Positions 5,437-10,575 of a stretch of DNA of 10,575 bases are shown in pieces. Each line of letters starts with the position of its first letter. Positions within the stretch are counted from its first letter, which is position 1. The DNA comes from Bifidobacteriaceae bacterium (GTDB taxonomy: Bacteria; Actinomycetota; Actinomycetes; Actinomycetales; WQXJ01). The notes under the pieces were generated by a model. It was not told the DNA's origin, searched no databases, and saw only the letters and a list, made by a program, of their open reading frames with translations. The DNA is taken from positions 1-10,575 of the forward strand of contig JAITLE010000179.1 of NCBI GenBank assembly GCA_031278075.1, in the 5' to 3' direction. The translations under genes were made by a program, and so were the position numbers.

Positions 5437-6318
5437 ATCTGCACTTTTGTCGGGGTCCGCGTTTGGGCCGGCGTTGGGCTCTGTGTTGGCGCCTGGGGTT
5501 GGTCCGCCGCTTCGGGCGGCCGCCCTAGCCAGGCGGCGTTGGCGCTGCTTGGCGGGGTCGGCCACCGGCGCCGCCATTTGCAGCGCCCGGGTGTATTCCT
5601 CTGAAGGTGAGAACGCCACCTGGCGGGCGGGCCCGACTTCCACGATCCGGCCGTCTTTGAGCACCGCGATGCGGTCGGAGATCGAGTTGACCACCCCGAG
5701 GTCGTGGCTGATGAACAGGTATGCGACCCCTGTGGCCTTCTGCAGGTCGGCCAGCAGGGTCAGCACCTTGGCTTGGGTTGTGACGTCTAGCGCGCTGGTC
5801 GGCTCGTCGCAGATGATTACGCTGGGGTCGAGGGCCAGGGCCCGCGCGATGGCGACCCGCTGGCGCTGCCCGCCGGAGAACTCCCTGGGGTAGCGGTGCG
5901 CGGCGTCCGAGGGCAGGCCCACCGAATCGAGCAGTTCGCGCACCCGCTGCCGCCCACCCGCGGCGCCGGCGGCCGCCATCGGCTCGACAATGATGTCCTC
6001 GACCCGCATCGAGGGGTTGAGCGAGGAATAAGGGTCTTGGAACACGACCTGGATGTCGCGGGCCAGGGCGCGGCGCTCGCGGCGCGGCACGTTCGAGATC
6101 ACTTTGCCTCTGAAGCGGATGGTGCCCCGGCTGACAGGCGCCAGCCCCAGGATGGCCCGGCCGATGGTGGTCTTGCCGGAGCCGGACTCACCGACCAAGG
6201 AGAGGGTTTCGCCCGCTTGGAGGCGCAGGCTGACGCCGTGGACCACGGTGGTGCTGTGCCCGCGCCGCCCCGGGAAGGTCACATCCAGGCCGTCAAGCTC
6301 GAGAATCGGCTCGGCCAT
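5431..6318 (-). CDS. ABC transporter ATP-binding protein, DppF/OppF type
   Basis: This 295-residue cytoplasmic ATPase is the second nucleotide-binding subunit of the peptide/nickel-type importer encoded just upstream. Motifs, numbered from ATG 6318, are: Walker A GESGSGKTT at 43-51; Q-loop VVFQDPYSSLNPSM at about 91-104, a strong mark of the OppF/DppF branch; signature FSGGQRQR at 147-154; Walker B VIICDEPTSALD at 167-178; and H-loop FISHDLG with His205. All catalytic residues are present. A core of about 255 residues is followed by a basic stretch (KQRQRRLARAAAR) and a tetrapeptide-repeat tail rich in Asn, Pro, Ala and Asp, in place of the short C-terminal region usual in the family. ATG 6318 forms TGATG with the upstream stop and has GGAGG at 6326-6330 spaced 7 bases away. 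A GTG at 6321 would be only 4 bases from it. Family certainty is high; the substrate is inferred from the rhamnosidase downstream. Confidence 0.92.
   Translation of the reverse strand: MAEPILELDGLDVTFPGRRGHSTTVVHGVSLRLQAGETLSLVGESGSGKTTIGRAILGLAPVSRGTIRFRGKVISNVPRRERRALARDIQVVFQDPYSSLNPSMRVEDIIVEPMAAAGAAGGRQRVRELLDSVGLPSDAAHRYPREFSGGQRQRVAIARALALDPSVIICDEPTSALDVTTQAKVLTLLADLQKATGVAYLFISHDLGVVNSISDRIAVLKDGRIVEVGPARQVAFSPSEEYTRALQMAAPVADPAKQRQRRLARAAARSGGPTPGANTEPNAGPNADPDKSADR
5446..5505. repeat. Imperfect 12-bp repeat encoding a tetrapeptide-repeat tail of the ATPase
   Basis: The last codons of the DppF-type gene read as four-residue units GPTP, GANT, EPNA, GPNA and DPDK. The DNA shows diverged 12-base units such as gcgtttgggccg, gcgttgggctct and gtgttggcgcct. 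The tail is probably disordered. Because the unit is a multiple of three, copy-number change would alter length without shifting the frame. Confidence 0.6.
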
Positions 6319-8111
6319 CACACCGCCTCCATCAGCTCGACGTGCCTGGAGGATGTCAGCAGCTCGAGGGTGTATTCGTGGACCGGCTGGTTGAAGATCT
6401 GGTCAACGGTTCCCTTCTCGACTATCAGGCCCTCTTTCATGACGCTGACCGTGTCGCACATGTCCGCCACCACCCCCAGGTTGTGGGTGACCAGCAGCGT
6501 GGCCAGCCCCCGGTCGCGCACCAGGCCGCGCAGCAGGTCGAGGACCTCGGCTTGGACGGTGACGTCGAGGGCGGTAGTGGGTTCGTCCGCCACCAGGATG
6601 TCAGGTCCCGGCGCGATGGCGCCGCAGATCAAGATGCGCTGAGCCATGCCGCCGGAGACCTCGTGCGGGTAAAGTCCCATCACCCGCTTCGGATCGCCGA
6701 TGCCGACCTGCCGCAGCAAATCGGCGACGCGCTCCCGGGCCTCGCGCTTCGGCATCGGCCTGGCGGCGCGCAGCCCATAAACCAACTGGGCGCCGACTGT
6801 GAACGACGGGTCGAGGTTCGTCATCGGCTCTTGTGGAATGTAACCGATCCGCTGGCCGCGGGCTCTGGCCATGAGCTTCGGGTCCTGCAACAGGTCCGCG
6901 CCGTCGAAGAAGACAGAGCCGCCCAGCAGAACGGCCTCGCGCGGCAAGATGCCGAGCGCGGCCAGCGCCATCTGGGTCTTGCCGGAGCCGGATTCGCCGA
7001 CCAGCCCGTGGACCTCGCCTTTGTGGATGTCCAAGTCGGCGCCGTGCACCACCTCGCGGACGGTCTCCGCGTCTGTGGGGTAGCCCACTCGCAGACCCCG
7101 GATGGACAGCGCCAGCGGGCTGTCCACCGGAGCAGGCGGGTTGCCCGAGCTTCCCGCCGCCCGCGGTGCCGGCTCGGCTGACGGGGCCGGCCGGGCGGCG
7201 TCCTGGACCTCGCGCCGGCGCCTCGGGGACAGCCGCACGCTGCGCGAACTGGCCGCCAGCACGTCCGAGAGGGCGTTGCCGAGCAGTATGAAGGCCATGA
7301 TGGTGGCGCTGACCAGCAGCGCTGGCCACACCACTGCCACAGGGTTGGCGTAGATGTTGTCGAACGCGTTCTGGAGCGTGACACCCCAGGACGCCCGGGC
7401 GGGGTCGCTCAAGCCGAGGAAGGCGACCCCCGCCTCTATCCCGATCCCGGAAGCGAGCACGAACGCGCTTTGGATCACCACCGGACCGCGCACCGCCCAC
7501 AACACATGCCGCCCGACGATCCGGAAATCGCTCAGGCCTACCACTTTGGCTGCGTCAACGTACAACTCGTTACGCACGCCCAGCACTATTCCGCGCACGA
7601 TCCGGAAGTAGCTGGGCGCGATGAGCAGCCCGTAGGCGCCCATAGCGGCGGCGGTGTTAGGGCCGGTCAGCGAGTACAAGGCGATCAGCAGCACAACGCC
7701 CGGGAGCGACATGAACAACTCGCACACGAAGTTCGCCACCGCCTCGAACTTGCCTCGGTAGAAGCCCGCAATCAGCCCGCTCGACATCCCGACCACCACA
7801 GAGACCGCCAGGATCATGGCGCACGCGATGGCGCTTTGATGCGTGCCCCAGGCCAGGCGGGCCAGCATGTCGCGCCCGGCCCCGTCGCCGCCGAGCAGGT
7901 GGCCTGGCGTGAAAGGCGGCGCGTTGGTGATCGCCAGGTCGGTGAAGTTTGGCCCCTTGGGGGCGATCACCCCGGCCAGCGCGCCGAAGGCCGTCACTCC
8001 CAGCAGGAATGCGAGGCAAATGGCGGCCTGCGGGTTGGTCAGCACCCGCGCCGCGGTTGAGCGTTTCGCCTGCGGCGCCTCGTGGCCGGCCGTGACGCGG
8101 ATCGCCTTCAC
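6318..8111 (-). CDS. Fused ABC transporter permease (DppC type) and ATPase (DppD type)
   Basis: This 597-residue protein joins two subunits that are separate in Escherichia coli. Residues 1-285 form a DppC-type permease. It has a short basic N-terminus, a first membrane helix at about 28-50, and HLLGGDGAGRDMLARLAWGT at 71-90 (the family's LGTD..GRD.LSRL). The EAA coupling loop follows: DAAKVVGLSDFRIVGRHVL at 186-204. The permease ends with helices to about 285. Residues 290-333 are an Arg then Pro/Ala/Ser-rich linker. Residues 334-597 form a DppD-type ATPase. It shows Walker A GESGSGKT at 372-379, Q-loop IPQEPMTNLDPSFTVG at 425-440, signature VSGGMAQR at 485-492, Walker B ILVADEPTTALD at 505-516 and His543. 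GTG 8111 is chosen because it overlaps the preceding stop in GTGA with GAGGG just upstream. An earlier start would run far into the preceding permease gene. Such fusions are known in actinobacteria. Confidence 0.93.
   Translation of the reverse strand: MKAIRVTAGHEAPQAKRSTAARVLTNPQAAICLAFLLGVTAFGALAGVIAPKGPNFTDLAITNAPPFTPGHLLGGDGAGRDMLARLAWGTHQSAIACAMILAVSVVVGMSSGLIAGFYRGKFEAVANFVCELFMSLPGVVLLIALYSLTGPNTAAAMGAYGLLIAPSYFRIVRGIVLGVRNELYVDAAKVVGLSDFRIVGRHVLWAVRGPVVIQSAFVLASGIGIEAGVAFLGLSDPARASWGVTLQNAFDNIYANPVAVVWPALLVSATIMAFILLGNALSDVLAASSRSVRLSPRRRREVQDAARPAPSAEPAPRAAGSSGNPPAPVDSPLALSIRGLRVGYPTDAETVREVVHGADLDIHKGEVHGLVGESGSGKTQMALAALGILPREAVLLGGSVFFDGADLLQDPKLMARARGQRIGYIPQEPMTNLDPSFTVGAQLVYGLRAARPMPKREARERVADLLRQVGIGDPKRVMGLYPHEVSGGMAQRILICGAIAPGPDILVADEPTTALDVTVQAEVLDLLRGLVRDRGLATLLVTHNLGVVADMCDTVSVMKEGLIVEKGTVDQIFNQPVHEYTLELLTSSRHVELMEAV
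6326..6330 (-). promoter_or_regulatory. Ribosome binding site of the DppF-type ATPase gene
   Basis: GGAGG on the minus strand, inside the last codons of the fused permease-ATPase gene, is 7 bases before ATG 6318 and 4 bases before GTG 6321. The spacing decides for the ATG. Confidence 0.7.
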
Positions 8112-9049
8112 TTCGCCCTCGCCTTCGGGTTGAGCAGCGACGCCACCAGGTCGGCTGCGAAGTTCACAATCAGCACCACGAAGATGGTCACGACCACCGC
8201 ACCCATCACCATCGGGACGTCGCCTTGTTGAGCGCACTTGTTGCCGAGTTGCCCAATGCCGGGAATGGCGAAAACCTGCTCGATGAACACTGCACCACCC
8301 AAGACGCCGAACACCTGCAGACTGAGCACTGTGAGGCCAGGCCCGGCGGAGTTGCGCAGGACGTGGCGGAACACGACGGCTCGTTCGGCGACTCCGCGGG
8401 CACGCAGGGTACGCACGAAGTCCTGGGACATGGTCTCAATCGCGGCGGCCCTGAACTGTTGGGCGGCGCTGGCCACTGAACCGATCAGAAGCGCCAAAGT
8501 GGGCAGTGTGATGGACGCGAGCCATGCGCCGATCCCCCGCTCGGGGGAGTTGTAGCCGGTGGCGGGCAGCCACCTCACGTTGATTGCGAAAGCGAACACC
8601 AGCGCGATCGCGACAATAAACGAGGGCACCGCTGTCCCCAGCACCGAACCGAACTGCACGCCGCGGTCCACCCACCCGCCTCGGGTGGCCGCCGCCACAC
8701 CGAGCAGCACTGCTATCACGGCGGTCAGGGCAACCGTGACGGCCGTGATGCCCAGGGTTACCGGCACCCTCGTGGCCAGCGCGCTGGACACCGACTGGCC
8801 GGTGAAGTATGAGCGGCCAAGGTCGCCGTGGATGACGCCGGTCAACCACGACCAGTACTGCTCCGGCAGGGGCCGGTCGAGCCCGAGTTCCACTACCAGT
8901 CGGGCCACGTCCTCGTCGGTGGCCCGCAGGCCGGCAACGGCCCGGGCTATGCCCGGGCCGTTGCCGAACATCAAGGAAAACACCGCGAAGGTGCTGACCA
9001 GCAGCACGCCGATCGAGCGGGCCGCCTTGGCCACCAGCCAGCGCAGCAT
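8108..9049 (-). CDS. ABC transporter permease, DppB/OppB type
   Basis: This 313-residue inner-membrane subunit pairs with the fused permease-ATPase to form the import channel. The first membrane helix lies at about 9-28. It is followed by a loop with LGLDRPLPEQYWSWLTGVIH and GDLGRSYFTGQSV (about 55-86), the pattern typical of DppB proteins. Five further helices follow from about 97. LPATGY at 161-166 and the EAA loop FVRTLRARGVAERAVVFRHV at 211-230, which docks on the ATPase, are both present. FGVLGGAVFIEQVFAIPGIGQL at about 247-268 is a strong family match, and the length is normal. ATG 9049 has GGGAGAG at 9054-9060, 4 bases upstream, and the gene starts 27 bases after the binding-protein stop. 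It ends in GTGA with the next gene. Family certainty is high; the substrate class is inferred from the operon. Confidence 0.94.
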   Translation of the reverse strand: MLRWLVAKAARSIGVLLVSTFAVFSLMFGNGPGIARAVAGLRATDEDVARLVVELGLDRPLPEQYWSWLTGVIHGDLGRSYFTGQSVSSALATRVPVTLGITAVTVALTAVIAVLLGVAAATRGGWVDRGVQFGSVLGTAVPSFIVAIALVFAFAINVRWLPATGYNSPERGIGAWLASITLPTLALLIGSVASAAQQFRAAAIETMSQDFVRTLRARGVAERAVVFRHVLRNSAGPGLTVLSLQVFGVLGGAVFIEQVFAIPGIGQLGNKCAQQGDVPMVMGAVVVTIFVVLIVNFAADLVASLLNPKARAK

Positions 9050-9073
9050 CGGACTCTCCCAGTTCTTCTCGAC

Positions 9074-9089
9074 GGACTACTTGAAGTCC
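9074..9089 (-). promoter_or_regulatory. Small hairpin over the binding-protein stop codon
   Basis: On the minus strand GGACTTCAAGTAGTCC has 5-bp arms (GGACT/AGTCC) around a 6-base loop, spanning the TAG stop of the binding-protein gene. It lies in the operon's only sizeable internal gap (27 bases). A stem after a binding-protein gene often raises its message level over the membrane subunits. This one is short, so the role is only a possibility. Confidence 0.22.
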
Positions 9090-10575
9090 CACAACATCGG
9101 GTTGAGCCCCGAGTAGTCGGTGACCAGCGGGATCGAGATGCGCGAGGCGTGGGCGAAGAACATGTCCGGGTAGACCATCGGCACGAACCACGCCTCATCG
9201 ATGATGTATTGGTTCATCTCTTTTTGGATCGCGGCCTTCTCTCCCTCGCCGCTCAGGATCTGCTCCCACCAGGCAGTGATCTTGGCGTCCTTTTGGTGCT
9301 CCACGTTCCAAATGCCGTCGTCAAGCAAGTAGTCCCTGATGTCCTGGAGGGATTCGCCGTAGTTCCCGAGTTGCCACATCGGCACCGGGTAGTCGCCGCT
9401 GAGCAGGTCGGCGATGGCGTTGGGGCCGGTCAGCGGCGCCTCTGTGACGCGGATGTTGATCAGGCCGAGCTGCTGGGTTACGTAGGGCATGAGGGTGTCG
9501 AGCCCGGTTCCGGCCATGGTCGGGATCTCCAGGTCGAACCCGTCTGCGAAGCCAGCCTGGGCCATCAGCTCCTTGGCCTTGTCCACATCGTACGGGTACG
9601 GGTCTTCGAAGTTCTCGATGAACGCGTCAGAACCCGGGCGGAAGATCTGTGAGGCGACCTCGCCGTGACCGTTGTAGATCTGGTCCACCATGGCCTGTTT
9701 GTCGAAGACCATGTTCATCGCCTGGCGCACCTCGACGTGGCCAAGGGCCGGGATCTTCTCTCCCAGGTGGTCGGTGATGAGCAGCCGGGTGGTGTTGCCG
9801 CGCAACGCGATGGTCTCCAATCCGGCGCCGGTGACCTCGTCGTAGCTGCTGGCGGAGACCAGGGCGCCGTCCAGTTGCTCGGTCTTCAGCGCGTTGAGCA
9901 CGGCGGTCTCAGAGTCCATGAGCTTGACCACGAGGGTCTCATACGGGAAGTTGTCGGCGTCCCAGTGCTCCGGGTTCTTGTTGAACGTGTACACGGAGCC
10001 GGCCGTCGTCAGGGCCTCGTCGAGGATGTACGGACCGTATCCCACCGGCGCGTCGAAGTCTCCTGTCGCTTCCCACGCGGGGCTGAACAAGGTGATGTCT
10101 TGGACCACAACCGGCAACGTGGGCACGGCGGTGGGCCAGGTCAAAGTGATGGTGTACTCGTCCGGGATGTCATAGACGAGGCCTGCGAACCTCTCGGCGT
10201 TGGGCGTTGTCTGGATCCATTCGGCGATCTCTTTGATTGTCTCGGCTGTGATCGGGTTGCCGTCGGAGAACTTCTTGCCTTGGCGCAGATGGAACGTCAC
10301 CGACTTGTTGTCGTCGCTGAACTCGAACGACTCGGCGAAGCCGGGCGTGGGCTTGCCGAACTCGTCGGTGCGGATGATGGTGTCCCAGGCCGCCATCCAC
10401 GGGTAGTTCTGATAGCGGGGCTGGCTGGCGGGATCCCAGCCGCCGGACTGGAGTTCGCCGACCACGCCCAGGGTGAGCGTGCCTTTGTCTGTTGAAGTTT
10501 CGGTGTTGGTGGCGTTGGTCTTGCCCGGTTCCGGGTCGGAGCCGTTGCATCCGGCGGCCGCGAGAGCAAGGGTCA
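9077..10575 (-). CDS. Solute-binding lipoprotein, family 5 (peptide/nickel-type ABC importer), start outside window
   Basis: This is the extracytoplasmic binding protein of the ABC importer, lacking only the beginning of its signal peptide, which lies beyond the right edge. The frame reaches the edge as ...TLALAAAGC: the end of a hydrophobic signal and a lipobox with Cys encoded at 10547-10549. This is followed by a Thr/Asn/Asp-rich linker (NGSDPEPGKTNATNTETSTD). The mature part is about 490 residues, normal for the family. Counting from Cys as 1, VTFHLRQGKKFSDGNPITAE at about 84-103 is the core SBP_bac_5 signature. YGPYILDE lies at 171-178, and VRQAMNMVFDKQAMV at about 274-288 matches the conserved VRqAl..A.D segment. 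Family members bind peptides, nickel-chelates or oligosaccharides. With an alpha-L-rhamnosidase downstream, a rhamnose-containing ligand is the best guess. As the first visible gene of the row, it probably lies close to the operon promoter. Confidence 0.93.
   Translation of the reverse strand, partial: TLALAAAGCNGSDPEPGKTNATNTETSTDKGTLTLGVVGELQSGGWDPASQPRYQNYPWMAAWDTIIRTDEFGKPTPGFAESFEFSDDNKSVTFHLRQGKKFSDGNPITAETIKEIAEWIQTTPNAERFAGLVYDIPDEYTITLTWPTAVPTLPVVVQDITLFSPAWEATGDFDAPVGYGPYILDEALTTAGSVYTFNKNPEHWDADNFPYETLVVKLMDSETAVLNALKTEQLDGALVSASSYDEVTGAGLETIALRGNTTRLLITDHLGEKIPALGHVEVRQAMNMVFDKQAMVDQIYNGHGEVASQIFRPGSDAFIENFEDPYPYDVDKAKELMAQAGFADGFDLEIPTMAGTGLDTLMPYVTQQLGLINIRVTEAPLTGPNAIADLLSGDYPVPMWQLGNYGESLQDIRDYLLDDGIWNVEHQKDAKITAWWEQILSGEGEKAAIQKEMNQYIIDEAWFVPMVYPDMFFAHASRISIPLVTDYSGLNPMLWDFK

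Noticed and set aside
8112..8237. Longer start for the fused permease-ATPase at 8237
   Set aside because: The added residues lie inside the DppB gene in another frame and lack family homology. GTG 8111 has a GTGA overlap and a suitable upstream GAGGG.
1..10575. CRISPR array, tRNA, rRNA, insertion sequence, riboswitch
   Set aside because: No regularly spaced identical repeats, cloverleaf, rRNA-like stretch, transposase motif with terminal repeats or conserved aptamer pattern was seen. Nearly all sequence is occupied by recognisable coding regions.

Overview
The window is GC-rich DNA with strong G/C bias at third codon positions. Gene overlaps are tight, there is a lipoprotein-type solute-binding protein, and an ABC permease is fused to its ATPase. 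Together these suggest a high-GC Gram-positive bacterium (Actinomycetota). I cannot name the genus from the sequence alone.

Layout. Bases 1-171 (+) hold the 3' end of a small excisionase-type DNA-binding protein of the kind that acts as an antitoxin. It overlaps, in GTGA, the start of a PIN-domain toxin gene (168-395, +) that is cut short after about one third of a normal PIN domain. This toxin-antitoxin remnant meets the end of a long leftward gene row head-on. The two stop codons share the palindrome CTAG at 392-395, and two GC-rich hairpins lie just to the left.

Everything from 392 to the right edge is on the minus strand and looks like one polycistronic unit. In order of transcription (right to left) it contains: a peptide/nickel-type (family 5) lipoprotein solute-binding protein (9077 to beyond the edge); a DppB-type permease (8108-9049); a fused DppC-type permease plus DppD-type ATPase (6318-8111); a DppF-type ATPase (5431-6318); a cytoplasmic family 78 alpha-L-rhamnosidase (2544-5423); an unusual nucleoside-hydrolase-like N-glycosidase (1657-2547); and a Bcr/CflA-type major facilitator exporter (392-1660). 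Nearly every junction is an overlap or a gap of a few bases (GTGA, TGATG, a stop codon inside the next Shine-Dalgarno, ATGA, TTGA). This argues for translational coupling and a common pathway. The promoter would lie upstream of the binding protein, outside the window.

How the genes may work together (inference). The binding protein and ABC transporter import a rhamnose-bearing compound intact. The rhamnosidase, which has no signal peptide, removes rhamnose in the cytoplasm. The nucleosidase-like enzyme cleaves a further N-glycosidic or related bond, and the MFS protein exports a product or toxic aglycone. The rhamnosidase/nucleosidase pairing, with a modified nucleosidase metal-binding loop, is the most interesting biochemical point. 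The most interesting DNA-level point is a five-unit heptanucleotide repeat (2563-2597) at the 3' end of the rhamnosidase gene. Changes in its copy number would shift the reading frame and could disturb the ATGA coupling to the nucleosidase gene.

No tRNA, rRNA, CRISPR array, insertion sequence or riboswitch was recognised. No gap above 300 bases lacks a gene.
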